A DNA stretch of 64,000 nucleotides from Leguminivora glycinivorella (taxonomy: Eukaryota; Arthropoda; Insecta; Lepidoptera; Tortricidae): NCBI RefSeq assembly GCF_023078275.1, contig NC_062975.1, positions 7,663,141 through 7,727,140 of the forward strand, read 5' to 3'. Of this stretch, positions 43,701 to 53,117 are shown in pieces. Under the pieces are notes generated by a model, which saw only the letters and a program-made list of their open reading frames with translations, had not been told where the DNA came from and did no database searches. The first letter of the stretch is position 1, and each line of letters starts with the position of its first letter. The translations under genes were made by a program, and so were the position numbers.

Positions 43701-45629
43701 TATGTTAAATAAATATTTCATTTCATTTTTTTTTCATTTCAAATTACAATAAAAACGATTCCATACTCACTTGGACTCCTTCTGTTGCTGTCTCTTTCTG
43801 ATTTCATCTTCGTTAAGCACCTTCTTTAACTGCATGAACAGCTGTTGCTTTTCCTTCTCTAACTGTTTCAGTTTCTGTTCCAGTCCTTCTATCTGTTCCT
43901 TAGTTTCCTCTGAAATATGCTTATTATTAACTTTTGAATGCTAATGCCAAAAAAACAAACTTAGTGCATTTTGTTCCCAAATTTCCAGTCATGTTTAAAT
44001 TAAAGGGTTAACTTTCTAAGGTCTACAGTACTAACAACTACAATAAAATAAAAATAAAAAAGCCTTTTATTCAAAGTAAGACAGTACAAATATTACAGAA
44101 ATTGGAAAAAATATATACGGAAGAGGAAAAGGTGGATGGATTGTGTGAGAGATGATATGAAGCGAAAGCAAGTGAATGATGAGATGACAGATGATAGGGA
44201 GGTATGGAAGCGGAAGACATGCTGTGCCGACCCCAAATGAATAAGATAAGGGCAAGCGAATGATGATGATGATGATGATGATATACCTTAACTATTATAT
44301 AATGTCACACTATAAGCCTTTATGAGATAAAGGCCTCAATAAAAAAAAAAAATAACCATTGCCAATTAGCATCAAATAAAATTGGTGATATTTTTTTATG
44401 TATGATGCTGCAGTATCATATTCTAGTTATTATTACTGGAGCCATGGGAAAACGCAAGAAGGATGATGAAAGTGGATAACATTCTATTATAATTAAACTT
44501 TATCTGGCTGCCTTACCCAATGTCATTACATCTTGTCTTTCTCTTGCCTCCCGCTCTTTTCTCAATCTCTCCTCTTCTACTTCAGCTTCATATTCTGAAA
44601 CACAGTAATTTAAACATGTAACAAACAAAGAATGTGTTAATAGTACTTAATACAGCAAGAACTCAGCTATCCTAAAGGCTCAAAGGGCAAAGAGTATCTA
44701 AACCTATATGTCTTAAATCATAAGGTGTTTTTCATGTAAAATGTAAACCTATGTATTTTTTGTGTGATGTAAAAGAGCCCATGTCGCTTACTAACAGAAT
44801 AAATGTTTATATTAGTATCAAAATTCTAAATTTTTATTTAAATATTTAGGCATATTGTACGACCAAATATTTGCTGTTGCCATAAAAGATGTGTGTAAGT
44901 GGTGTCTGTTTCAGTTTGGGAATAGCCCACACTTTTTAGTAGCACACTGGCTATTTTAGGTTTTTGTACAAAAGTTAGTGCAGTGTACACAATTTCCTGT
45001 TTGTAGAATACATTCAATTTAATAGCGGCTTCACATGATTGGTGTTAGCCATGTAGACACCAAACACCCCCAAACACAAACATGACATCCCATGGTAATG
45101 TTTGTCAAACTAAAACAGTGCAGACACCTTGCTCCACATGCTTGTTAGTGATATCTGTATGCTGTTATTCTGATGACCATATATGAGTAACAATAAATGC
45201 AAGCTTACCAAACGTCGAAAATAGCAACTACCTGTCATAAGCACGTCATAAGACATTTAGGTCGCAAATGTAAGTGAAATACTCTAAGTAAATGACAAAG
45301 AATAATTTATGACGTTGGTGTAAGTCTCTTTTTCACAACCATCATACATTTAGAGCATTGTTTTATTGAGAAAGAACTCTGGCGCCGTCTGAAATACTGT
45401 TATATTCTACTAAAGCATTCAAACGAGATGAATATCAACAAAGATCGCTTATCATATTCACATAATCAACATAAACAAACATCACAGAATATTTCCTCAA
45501 ATTAACATAATAAGTACCTTGCTTTTTCCTTTGTCGTTCACGAGTGATATACCACTTGAGAGCATTCCACATTCGTTGGTCCGGATCATTATTCTGTTCT
45601 TCAGTAGTCGTGGATGTTACTGCAGGCAT
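37614..45629 (-). CDS. GPS2: GPS2 orthologue, corepressor complex subunit (nine coding exons)
   Basis: GPS2 is a nuclear subunit of the NCoR/SMRT-TBL1-HDAC3 corepressor complex; its N-terminal helices bind the scaffold proteins. Recognition rests on the start MPAVTSTTTEEQ with WNALKWYITRERQRKK, matching the conserved N-terminal segment of the family, and on the coiled coil EKQQLFMQLKKVLNEDE, nearly identical to the vertebrate QLFLQLKKVLHEEE region. Exons are 45518-45629, 44517-44594, 43771-43909, 42971-43105, 42141-42270, 41313-41363, 40008-40258 (or 39865-39983), 39206-39322 and 37614-37709, all GT-AG. Phases agree throughout except that exon 4 is one base short. With that base the total is 369 residues, close to the 327 of human GPS2. 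The C-terminal half is rich in Pro, His, Gln and Tyr, as in the family. Confidence 0.92.
37710..39205 (-). other. GPS2 intron 8
   Basis: It contains the H2 MITE copy 2 (38066-38142), a pair of short mirrored blocks with TACATTGTAATGTACATTG near 38440, and at about 38690-38790 a block (TAGTCTGGCTCTGTCGC ... CATTCGGCTACG) whose reverse complement recurs at about 55500-55585. No other exon is seen. Confidence 0.6.
38066..38142. mobile_element. Foldback MITE family H2, copy 2
   Basis: Short hairpin: CTAGCATAACTTGCCTTGTC and GACAAGGCAAGTTGTGCTA around TTGATGTATGGACTCG. It is a shorter version of the copy at 26719-26830. Confidence 0.65.
39206..39322 (-). CDS. GPS2: GPS2 coding exon 8
   Basis: 117 bases, phase 0 at both ends: acceptor TTGTTACCAG|GGCCAG and donor GTGCAG|GTCAGTGC. 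It encodes GQQVVIGLSEAVHPSVSTAV then VYAPAGRHLVHQPSHMQVQ. GC-rich third positions contrast with the AT-rich introns and support coding. Confidence 0.85.
39865..39983 (-). CDS. GPS2: GPS2 alternative exon 7b (duplicated, probably mutually exclusive)
   Basis: The acceptor CTATTCTGTAG|TACTAC and donor AAGCAG|GTAATA bound 119 bases. The exon needs one base from upstream and ends in phase 0, exactly like exon 7. It encodes LLYAHTHRTGLMYAAPQPQL then YLYMLHNREQHLEPKKDKQ, a shortened paralogue of the second half of exon 7 (LMYAAPQPQLYLDMLNNREQ). It starts only 24 bases after the exon 7 donor, too short for an intron, so it could be used only instead of exon 7. Reading through the gap gives a stop codon (CTG TAG). 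The product would be 44 residues shorter and lack the YYAMPTSG and His-Thr-Pro repeat part. A non-functional duplicate is possible, but the frame is intact. Confidence 0.65.
40008..40258 (-). CDS. GPS2: GPS2 coding exon 7
   Basis: Acceptor TTTCATTACAG|AGCCGT, donor AAGCAG|GTGAGT. 251 bases: two complete the split codon and 83 whole codons follow. It encodes PSQYGGNSGSVTSGAYYAMP, then a PPPLLYAHHAH segment, a short His-Thr-Pro repeat (HTPHTPHTPHTHH) and LYLDMLNNREQHAEPKKDKQ. The GTGTGTGGCGTGTGCGGCGT tract encoding the His-Thr-Pro repeat is likely to vary in length between individuals. Confidence 0.88.
41313..41363 (-). CDS. GPS2: GPS2 coding exon 6 (51-base microexon)
   Basis: Acceptor TCTTTTGCAG|AAGTAG and donor TGGAACA|GTGAGT. 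51 bases, so it keeps the phase of the flanking exons (phase 1 in and out) and can be skipped without a frameshift. It encodes the end of a Lys codon plus VEDGRMGRQMRAVLWN. I include it because both splice sites and the phase fit; I cannot confirm from the sequence alone that it is always used. Confidence 0.65.
41776..41916. mobile_element. Foldback MITE family H4, copy 2
   Basis: It has the same arms as 37408-37554 (GAAATATGACCATAGG / CATATTTCTATGATAAAC) and an interior with CCGTCCTTTTTCTTCATG. It lies in GPS2 intron 5. Confidence 0.75.
42141..42270 (-). CDS. GPS2: GPS2 coding exon 5
   Basis: Acceptor TTTCTCCAACAG|CAGACC, donor GACCACA|GTAAGT. 130 bases starting in phase 0 and ending in phase 1. 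It encodes QTIVRGPIQAGAKRARSPSP then TYALYSQRLHQPPMKHQPVYSDH. The AKRARSPSP part is a candidate nuclear localisation and phosphorylation segment. The required phase-0 entry shows that exon 4 must be one base longer than it appears. Confidence 0.85.
42640..42745. mobile_element. Short MITE with GGGCCACTTGCACCAA ends
   Basis: GGGCCACTTGCACCAAC at the left is mirrored by TTGGTGCAAGTGGGCC at the right, with inner GGGTTAACCC and CACTAACCCTGAG. 106 bp, non-coding, in GPS2 intron 4, next to a retroposon tail at 42558-42635. Confidence 0.7.
42971..43105 (-). CDS. GPS2: GPS2 coding exon 4, apparent single-base frameshift
   Basis: The acceptor AATCAACAG|TGAAAA enters in the frame NENQPMKMPMGNIQIPMFPM then STSTGQ. 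The donor at the far end is AACAAG|GTAATA, in the frame RPPPLSSHMLNK. The two frames differ by one base, and the first runs into TGA before the donor. Exon 5 needs the second frame, and adding one base makes the whole coding sequence divisible by three. An earlier donor, CAAG|GTGAAC at 43029, keeps the first frame but gives the wrong phase for exon 5. An assembly error, most simply in a short homopolymer between 42995 and 43035, is the likeliest cause; a real allele is possible. Confidence 0.75.
43430..43655 (+). repeat. SINE-like repeat family S3, copy 3
   Basis: TTCCCGTGGGTGTCGTAGAA start, GGCGTAGGCGAGAGGCTGGC middle, and GGGATACAGGCGTGATTGTA then TGTATTGTATGTA at the end. It is in GPS2 intron 3, opposite to the gene. 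It is followed by a retroposon-like tail ending TTTCATTTCATTTTTTTT at about 43740. Confidence 0.75.
43771..43909 (-). CDS. GPS2: GPS2 coding exon 3 (coiled coil)
   Basis: Acceptor GCATATTTCAG|AGGAAA, donor GTCCAA|GTGAGT. 139 bases: two finish a Glu codon, 45 codons follow and two start the next. It encodes ETKEQIEGLEQKLKQLEKEK then QQLFMQLKKVLNEDEIRKRQ and QQKES. This is the most conserved piece of the gene and the basis of the name; in mammals this coiled coil mediates contact with the corepressor complex. Confidence 0.92.
44118..44283 (+). mobile_element. 3' end of an RTE-like LINE
   Basis: The frame 44121-44240 reads KRKRWMDCVRDDMKRKQVND then EMTDDREVWKRKTCCADPK and a stop. This is the C-terminus of reverse transcriptases of an abundant lepidopteran LINE group with (ATG)n tails. 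GAATAAGATAAGGGCAAGCG and (ATG)n follow at 44255-44283. 5'-truncated; it lies in GPS2 intron 2 on the opposite strand. Confidence 0.8.
44517..44594 (-). CDS. GPS2: GPS2 coding exon 2
   Basis: Acceptor CTGTGTTTCAG|AATATG, donor ATTGG|GTAAGG. 78 bases, phase 1 in and out. It completes a Glu codon and encodes YEAEVEEERLRKEREARERQ then DVMTL, the charged helix between the N-terminal block and the coiled coil, as in family members. Confidence 0.9.
45518..45629 (-). CDS. GPS2: GPS2 coding exon 1
   Basis: I choose the ATG at 45629 (MPAVTSTTTEEQNNDPDQRM then WNALKWYITRERQRKKQ) because GPS2 proteins begin MPA and the conserved helix follows at the expected distance. An upstream GTG at 45665 is not a start. 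The donor is AGCAAG|GTACTT. A splice acceptor, CTCTTGATCAG|TGGAAG, lies at 45665/45666, so there is probably a separate 5' UTR exon upstream, not located here. Confidence 0.88.
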
Positions 45630-45665
45630 TTTGGTTACAGTGTTTGTACTGCTTGTAGCTTCCAC

Positions 45666-46474
45666 TGATCAAGAGAAAATATAATGAACATATAAATTTC
45701 ACTGAAGCTGTTCACGCAAAAGTAAACAAAATATAAAATAAAGATATGGTAAGTAAGAATAAAAAAAATCGAAACTTCTTTACTTGCGCAACTGCAGTAG
45801 CTGCAGTTTTTTTTTTCAATTGCAGTCGTCAATTTTGCTATTGAAACTTTTTAATTTGGCACAGATACAAAACCATGACTACAAACTTGGAACCATAGAC
45901 TAGAAAGTTCTTGTGGTGGTGTTTGCACTATCGGACAGATATTCCTATACTTTCATGGTAGCTCTGTAGAACTACATTTTGTTGTACAAATTAAAATTCA
46001 GTTAGTTCATTTACAAATAGTTGACATAAAACAGCCAAAGAGCTTAAATATTTTAGTCCTCCTGGCAGGCAATTATGGTCGCGCGATAAGTGATAAAATA
46101 GCAGGCCGTCCCTATCGCACTATTTGTAAGTGCCATAGGGACGGCCTGATATTTTATCGTCTATCGCGCGACCATGCTTCCCGTGTGCATTGCTTCTGCA
46201 CCAATTCTGCACACAGTACATAAGATAATGGTTTCCAATTTCTAAACGAAAAGTATCATTGACAGCTGTCAAAAGTTTTCCCCTCCTTCACCTCACCCCT
46301 CTCGTTCCCAGAATTATAGGCAGTGATAGTGATATCAAATTAATGATATGTTAAAGTAAAATGATAACATAAAATCATTAAAATATACACGTAATATATT
46401 CCTTATCATAATATAAACCTATATTTATCTTCCCTTTAATTTTTACCGTTAGGCGTGGTTCAATAATTATAGAA
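45666..46474. promoter_or_regulatory. Region between GPS2 and the divergent candidate exon
   Basis: It should contain the GPS2 5' UTR exon and promoter and, if the 46475 exon is real, a shared two-way promoter. It is moderately AT-rich, with no clear TATA box. The H1 MITE copy 2 (46072-46176) lies inside it. A CT-rich tract CCCCTCCTTCACCTCACCCC at about 46280 is the most promoter-like part. Confidence 0.35.
46072..46176. mobile_element. Foldback MITE family H1, copy 2
   Basis: ATTATGGTCGCGCGATAAGT and CTATCGCGCGACCATGCTTC arms, with inner GGCCGTCCCTATCGCACT and GGGACGGCC. Very like 15556-15672. Confidence 0.75.
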
Positions 46475-46513
46475 ATGGAGGAGCCTTCGGGAGCAAAGAA
46501 GAAACTGAAAACG
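46475..46513 (+). CDS. Candidate first coding exon A of a plus-strand gene
   Basis: ATG at 46475 encodes MEEPSGAKKKLKT and ends in phase 0 at a strong donor, ACG|GTAAGAATA. The start context AGAAATGG is good. It is divergent from GPS2, about 850 bases from the GPS2 start codon. Too short to name a product. It shares phase and the final Thr codon (ACG) with the candidate at 53040, so the two may be alternative first exons. The next exon was not found. Confidence 0.4.
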
Positions 46514-47158
46514 GTAAGAATAACTACTACACATTTTATTTGTATCGCATTTAAATTTTATACTATTATGATTTCATGATGAATTATTTCCATTTTGACT
46601 AAAGTATTCTTTGAGTAGTACTAGTATATTTCATACTTTAATTAAGTGGCCCAAACATAGCAGTTACAGCCACGTATCCAATTTCTACATTATTCGTATT
46701 TAAAAAAGTTAAAATCTTTACTTACGTCAGATATTTCGTAAAACAAAAAAAGAATGTAACTTATTAAAAAGTGTTAGACCCAATAAAACAATCAGAAACT
46801 GGTTTTACCAAACACAACATAGCCTTGAAAGTGTATTAAAGTACCTGTTTAGGATACACAATTCTGTGTTTTGTATACTCTATTTCATTCAGAACTGTAA
46901 GGGCATTATGAAATGATACTACCTTAATATTTATCATTTTCTTCATCTGGATGTCTATTTTCAGATGTAGAAGGTTACAAGATGGGATTTACTCGTATTA
47001 TTGACCCAGAAATAGGCCAATTAAATAAATGATTTATAACATTAATTAACTTCTTCAAGAAGGCTTGTGTTATGGGTACTCAGACAGTGATATCTATGCT
47101 AAAATAATATAATGATATATATTATTTTATCTTTTGCACCGGAGGCGGTGCGGAGCGG

Positions 47159-47463
47159 TATTGACTAATTTCCCGAAAAGTTTGTTTTGTCACGTCTCTG
47201 ATTTTGATAAAAATTGGTAGGATGATAGAGTCCATGATGCTTATCCACTAGAAAATGTCCCAAGCAGTTTGTATGAAACTTTCCTTTTTTGTTACAAAAT
47301 GTATAGAAATCTGGTAACAAAAAAGGAAGGTTTCTTACAAACTACCTGGGATTTTGGGAAATTGGATCTTGCTCAGAATCATGGACTCTATCAGCCTACC
47401 AATTTTTATCAAAATCGGAGACGTGATCCAAATGTACAAACTTTTCGGGAATTACTCAATTAC
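47159..47463. mobile_element. Foldback element with about 120-bp arms
   Basis: Left arm: ATTGACTAATTTCCCGAAAA and TGATAGAGTCCATGATGC. Right arm: GAATCATGGACTCTATCA and CTTTTCGGGAATTACTCAAT. The centre holds CCTTTTTTGTTACAAAA / TGGTAACAAAAAAGGAAGG. Non-coding; family not known. Confidence 0.7.
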
Positions 47464-47544
47464 TGTTTGTAGTTATTTTTAGTTAAGGTTTTTTTTGACA
47501 TGTATAAATATTTCTTACCAATAAATTTTTTTTATCAAACAAAT

Positions 47545-47650
47545 ACTGAAATACATAGAAAACATCCATGACCCAGGAACAAATTTCTGTGCTCTTCAAA
47601 CCAATTAATACCCGTACCTGGATTCAAACCCAGGACCATTAACTCTTTCA
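47545..47650 (-). mobile_element. SINE fragment (same family as 10178)
   Basis: ATAGAAAACATCCATGACCC, then CAGGAACAAATTTCTGTGCT and a degenerate tRNA-like head, ACCTGGATTCAAACCCAGGA. Truncated at both ends. Confidence 0.55.
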
Positions 47651-47884
47651 TGTGTAACTATGCATAACTATGTCGACTTTCTATAGTTGTTGACTGAAAT
47701 GTCAAACCAAGGCATTTTCAGGACAATTGATAACTTAATTAGATTAAACTATCTAAATCCACAGATATTAAGCCCTATTTAGATAAAAGATGATGAAATA
47801 TTATGCACATATAGATAACCAGTGGCGGTGCCACTTTGTCTTAGTCAAGAAATAAAAAATAAAAAAATTCTAAATTCTAAATAA

Positions 47885-48432
47885 TTTATTTTCAGCAAAG
47901 TTTACATGCATAGGGGCCGAATCCTTCTTTTAAGTTTAAAACTTGTATTAGGAGCTCATACAGATGGTATTCCACAGCGTGGTGACTGCAGTTAAGTGCT
48001 TCCGCTAATTCACGAGTAGTAGCATCAGGATTCGACTGTAGTTCGCGGCGTAAATCGTCATCATTGAATGCAGGTGGTCGCCCTGAGCGTGACTGACTTT
48101 CAAGGCTCCTGTCTCCTGATTTAAAACGGTCAAACCATCTGGACACCGTGGCATGGCTTGTACTTCCAGCGCCCAATGCAGTGTTGATATTGTCAGCCGC
48201 AGCCCGCGCACTGTGGCCTAACAAGTACTCGTATAAGTAAAGTGTTCGAACTTGTCGCTCGTCCATTTTATTTCAATCTAACTAAACCAATCACGAGGGC
48301 GGCTTTATATACCCTCACATTAGAAGTACCTAGAATGTTCTACAACATACTAGAATATTATCGAAAACAATTAACTTAAGAAAGGAAATGTATAGAGTTT
48401 TGTAGAGTGTGTCATTACTTTTGTGCCAACCC
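47885..48432 (-). pseudogene. Deleted mariner transposon, transposase N-terminal part
   Basis: The frame 47892-48266 begins MDERQVRTLYLYEYLLGHSA and carries the two helix-turn-helix motifs of a mariner transposase paired-like DNA-binding domain: SHATVSRWFDRFKSGDRSLE, the GRPPAF linker, and DATTRELAEALNCSHHAVEY. After about residue 102 the frame leaves the family; the DDD catalytic domain is missing through deletion. One terminal inverted repeat, TTGGGTTGGCACAAAAGTAA on the minus strand, is present at 48413-48432; the other is not found. It cannot transpose by itself. Confidence 0.8.
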
Positions 48433-48974
48433 AATAGATCGAAATTAGCTTGCAATTTTGGCTGCCACGTGACAGGCTTAGCCTAGTGTGGGGCCACAGG
48501 ACAAATAATGTACCATTGTAATAATTTCTTATTAATAATAAACTATTCTTATTCTCTTATAGGGTTTCCTTTTATTAGATAATTTTATTAGACACTGACA
48601 TGTGTGTAGTAGGGATTGCAGTACCGGTACTGTTTTAAAGAACCGGGATTTTCGGTACCGAAGCATTATAGAACCGGGATTTCCCGGGATTTTCGGTACT
48701 TTCGGGACTGGTAAATTTTTTTCGCTTTTTCAAATAAAACAACATATTTTTGGCATTTTACATCTTTTATTATTATATTACCATAACTGAACCGCACCGC
48801 CTTCGCTCGGCGTATTATTTTATATGTCTTTTTTCATTATAATGAATCGGGAGTCGGGAGAACAAGCAAAAAATCGTGAAGAATTCCGCTTAAACCCGAC
48901 TATTTGGCAACCATAGGCATCAATGGTTACCGTTACAATACATTGCTTCGATTAAGCTATCTGCCATTACTGGG

Positions 48975-49970
48975 AGATGTTTAATCGCTTAGTAAGAGAA
49001 ATAAGACAAGACAAATACTATAAAAGAAATATAATACACAAAGACCAATCATCAATGGAAAGACACCTACGATGCATTACCGACATTTTACACAAATGGT
49101 TTGAATGTAATGGCATTGTACTAAATGAAAATAAAAGCACATTTGTAAACTACAAAACGATTTCAAGAAATACGAATATAACAACCACTTTTGAGTATAC
49201 TCACAATACATGTTTCTTAGGATATGAAATTGACAGCAAACTAACACATAGCATACATATTGATAAAGTCTGTAATAAACTAGCATCAGCCAATTACGCA
49301 TTGTTGAAACTAAAGCCCCTAGTTAACTTAAGAACCTTAAAAACTGTTTACTATGCTCATGTACAAAGTCTACTTGCTTATGCAATTACAATATGGGGAA
49401 ATGCTGTAGATATAAATCGGGTACTGATCCTACAAAAACGCTCAATCAGAATAATATGTGGGGTAAATTGGCGCATATCGGCGAGGTCTTACTTTTTGAA
49501 GCTTAAAATAATGACGGTCGTATCACTGTACATATACAACTCTGTGTTAGAAATTCATAACAAATCAAATACCTTACTTAAGCGTTCGGATTGTCACAAT
49601 TATAATACGAGGAACAATAGCAAGCTAATACTTCCCTTTCTTAAATTGAAAAAATGCCAAAAACAGGGAATTTTCATAAAAATAAAGCTTTTTAATAAAT
49701 TGCCCACAAATGTCACAGATTTACCTTTTAATTTATTTAAAAACACAGTAAAAAAATTTTTCCAAAACCATGCCTTCTATTCGATAAATGAATACTTATC
49801 ATTGAATAATAATGTAATTGACGAAATTTGTAAATAGATTATTATTTATTATGATTAATACTAAGCTTACTTACTTACATAGTAAAATGTTATAAAATAT
49901 TGTAAAATGCTGACTTACCATGTAATGATCATATTACATTATGGTTAATAAATGAAATGAAATGAAATAA
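48975..49970 (+). mobile_element. 5'-truncated LINE inside the hAT-like element
   Basis: It contains one open frame (48977-49837), a short UTR and a tail of reiterated ATGAAATGAA at 49946-49970, typical of a CR1/jockey-type LINE 3' end. The LINE inserted after the hAT-like element, because the hAT-like ends and the flanking duplication are intact around it. Confidence 0.75.
48977..49837 (+). pseudogene. LINE reverse transcriptase C-terminal fragment
   Basis: 286 codons without a stop. The thumb part of a CR1/jockey-type reverse transcriptase is visible: CFLGYEIDSKLTHSIHIDKV, then KTVYYAHVQSLLAYAITIWG and the LQKRSIRIICGV motif. The finger and palm motifs, including the YADD box, are missing, so this is a 5'-truncated copy, not a gene. 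The open frame over 860 bases suggests a fairly young insertion. Confidence 0.8.
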
Positions 49971-50938
49971 TAATTGATTATAGACCGGCAGTAAAACCTC
50001 ACAAAATTCCCCAAATATGTAATTTGAAGCAAAGAATGTAAACTAAAAGGAACAAAACATTTGTGATGGTGCACTATTTGTTTGCTAGTCTGAGGGAAGG
50101 TTCTCGAGAAAATTTGTCATTTTCTGGAAATTTCTGTGGAATACCGTAATACCACATTATATGTAAAAAAAATTAAAAGTTAAGCATGTTTATAGCAGTT
50201 ATCCTTATAAGTTAGACATAAGCCATTGCCGACTTTTTTTCTAGGCCTAAATTTATGTATAAGAGCGACAATTCCACCATACATTATTTTGTTATAAGTC
50301 GATCGGTACGTATTGGCAGGGTTTTCGATTAAAGCTGTTAAGCTGCGTGATTTTTACCGACTTTTAGCACATATAGTCATGTTTTAATAATCAATTTATA
50401 ATAACAAAACCTCAAACAATCCTCAAGAATCACTCTATTCATACATAGGTGAAAAACGCATAAATAATAAATATCCTTTTAGTAGTTTTTGAGTCTATCG
50501 CAAAATTCGCGAACACAGTTTTATAACATGCTGAAAAATGAGTCAAATGAGAAATGAGATTGAGAGAGAAAAAACAAATACACAAATTAATATAACAAAC
50601 CATCACCAAAAATACAGAACTCGACTGCTGAACTGGCTAGTGGGGCTAGCTAGGGTATCGCGGTGGCCACGGCTGCCAGGCTGCCACTGCCACCCGCTAT
50701 TAAATAGTGATTAAGCGCGTATTACTGTACCTATGCCTAGTTTTTAACTATTTAAATAATATAAATTTAAATAAATACATTTTGTAGCAAAAAATGTCAC
50801 TAAAAAGTATTTCCCGAAAGTCCCGAAAGTACCGGGATTTTACAAGTTGATTTCCCGGTTCTTTGCTTGGCCAAAAATGCCGGGAATTCCCGGTACTTTC
50901 GGTACCGGTATTTCCCGGGAGCAAACCCTAGTGTGTAG

Positions 50939-51793
50939 TGACATCATTTAGTTATAATTTAAAACAAAGATTTACAGGTTTGAAAGATTCAAACAAATTA
51001 TCTGCCAAGTGGGTCATGAATCAATTGGTTTGATAGTACAAGCTTTGCTTAATTTGGGGCTAGGTTGATCTATGAAAGATGTACCCCAATGTCTATTAAT
51101 CTATTTATATATAATAGTTTTTGAATAAGGTTTTCATTATGAGTTGCACAGTTGTTCACACATGAAGATAAATATATAAAATCTTTGATAACACAATGAA
51201 ATAAGTATTTGACAAAAAATACATTTGTTACAAGTTTTTTTGCAGGCTGTACTTTTCTTTCCATAGCCAACTGACACAAACCTAAAATATTATTTCATTT
51301 TATCTCATTAATAAAACCAAATATCCACATACATTTAAAAATCCCAAACACTGATAGGGTGCTTTATTTTACATACATTGCAAGTTTTAAAAGTTTGTAT
51401 AAAATCCTGTGCTTGGAAAATCAATCGATTTATCTAAATAGCTTCTTTGTTTGTTTCATTTTCTTATGAAAAGTTGACTAAGAATACCAACATAAATGAA
51501 ATACCTATACTTGGCAATAAAAGAGTAGATATGAAACTTTTTTTTTATCACAGCGACATGCAAAACGGTTTAGATAGACAGTGGCGCCCCTATTATTTTG
51601 TACTCTTTTTTGTACTTCTTAAGTCAAAGTAGTTTACCTCTAAAGTTAAAAGCTTTTATTTAAAATATAACTTCCTGGGTTAACCTAAGTTGCCTTAATT
51701 GACGTATTTTGTTTTTAATTGTTTTGTAGCAATCTGTAAAACATTGATATGCTCAAAAGTTGTCGGTATTTAGAGGTATGTACAGTATCATCA
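50939..51793. other. Stretch with a SINE tail fragment, otherwise no feature
   Basis: 51030-51095 matches the 3' body of the SINE at 10178 (AGTACAAGCTTTGCTTAATT, GGGGCTAGGTTGATC). The rest is AT-rich and without recognisable genes. Confidence 0.45.
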
Positions 51794-52125
51794 TCATCCT
51801 CCTTGCGTTATCCCGGCTTTTGCCACGGCTCATGGGAGCCTGGGGTCCGCTTTGACAACTAATCCCAAGATTTGGCGTAGGCACTAGTTTTTACGAAAGC
51901 GACTGCCATCTGACCTTCCAACCCGAGGGTAAACTAGACCTTATTGGAATTAGTCCGGTTTCCTCACGATGTTTTCCTTCACCGAAAAGCGACTGGCAAA
52001 TATCAAATGACATTTCGCACATAAATTCCGAAAAACTCATTGGTGCGAGCCGGGGTTCGGACCCGCGACCTCCGGAACGTAAGTCGCACGTACTTACCGC
52101 TAGGCTACCAGCGCTTGATAATATT
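51794..52125 (-). mobile_element. tRNA-derived SINE, second family
   Basis: On the minus strand the head TGGTAGCCTAGCGGTAAGTA and GGTCGCGGGTCCGAACCCCG has box A and box B similarity. The body includes GGTGAAGGAAAACATCGTGA and CTGCCAAATC-type parts, and the element ends GGAGGATGATGATGATACTG, a short (ATG)n tail. It is unrelated to the SINE at 10178. Confidence 0.8.
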
Positions 52126-53039
52126 ATTAGTGCAGGTTTATAGTACTAAGCAAGTACTGTCAGCCAATTGGAACCCTATCCCACTCTGCACTCTGCAACC
52201 ATGTCAGAATGACAAGCATTAATAGATTTCTTACAATCTGATTTATAAGGTCACTATGATATAGTTCTACAGTGGCCTGGGGTTGACTGTACAGAGCAGA
52301 GCAACTTTTTTAACAACTCAAGTGGGTGACCAAAACAGCTTGAACGCTTCAATTTTCTTACCTACTTCTCTACAACCTGCATATACTAAAGTCTCATTTA
52401 CTTGAAACAATGTGCCTTAGCATAAAAATAAAATAAAGAAAAAATGTATTCCACTCAAGAAATGTAAACCTCCTTGAAGCTAAAACTACAGACTCTAAAG
52501 CTAGTTAACTGGAATACAAGTATGGGTGAACGTTATTCTTTTAGAGTTCCGTTTTTGCTATTTTTATACAGTCCCTTTATACATTTTAGTTTAATTTTAA
52601 TCAGGAACATGAAGTCAACGTGTGGCACATAATTATACATATTATACAGGCCTTTAAACTAACGCTGAAATGGCTGAAATCTTTAAAAAAGCCAAGTAAA
52701 AAAAATACAGTGAAGTATATTAAAATTTAAATGTCATGTTAATATGATCGTTTGAGAGTTTAACTGTATGGAGGGTATAATATGGAGGTGCTGTATTTTT
52801 GTATTGTATGAACTATGAAGTTACGGACGGAACCCTCTATAATCCTTAATCTGACATGCAATTTTTTATCTTTTTCGAATTCGAAACAATTGCCGCGCGC
52901 GAGTAAAATAAAATACACGATCAATGCGCTAACTCACCAGTCGTTCATAAAGCGGCGCGAGCGCTGACGTTTCGACGCGCGACAGTGTAGCCAGTTCATC
53001 GTACGCGGGAAAGTGATCGCAAATTATCCAATTAGCAAA
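52126..53039. promoter_or_regulatory. Upstream region of candidate first exon B
   Basis: The first 700 bases are AT-rich and hold no feature. From about 52890 to 53010 the sequence becomes rich in CpG (GCCGCGCGCGAGTAAAATAA, GCGGCGCGAGCGCTGACG), as is common around insect housekeeping promoters. No TATA box; a CAGTGTAG start-like motif lies at 52982. Confidence 0.4.
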
Positions 53040-53117
53040 ATGAATCGCGAGGCAAGAGATAGAAAGGTTGCCGAAACCTTTGAGAAGTATAAAATTTCCG
53101 AATGGGGAACGAGAACG
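53040..53117 (+). CDS. Candidate first coding exon B of a plus-strand gene
   Basis: ATG at 53040 (context GCAAAATGA) encodes MNREARDRKVAETFEKYKIS then EWGTRT in 26 codons, ending in phase 0 at donor ACG|GTTAGTGTC. A CpG-rich island directly upstream supports a transcription start. The amphipathic, charged composition reads like a real N-terminus. I do not recognise the protein. Phase and final codon equal those of exon A at 46475; it could be an alternative first exon or a separate gene. Confidence 0.45.

Larger units (their letters stand above)
48610..50930. mobile_element. hAT-like element with 8-bp duplication, enclosing a LINE
   Basis: The ends are TAGGGATTGCAGTACCGG and, from the right, TAGGGTTTGCTCCCGGG. 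Both ends are filled with CCGGGATTTTCGGTACC-type words. GTGTGTAG flanks both sides (48602-48609 and 50931-50938), the 8-bp duplication typical of hAT. No transposase is left in the 2321-bp interior; it holds a LINE fragment at about 48975-49970. Confidence 0.8.
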
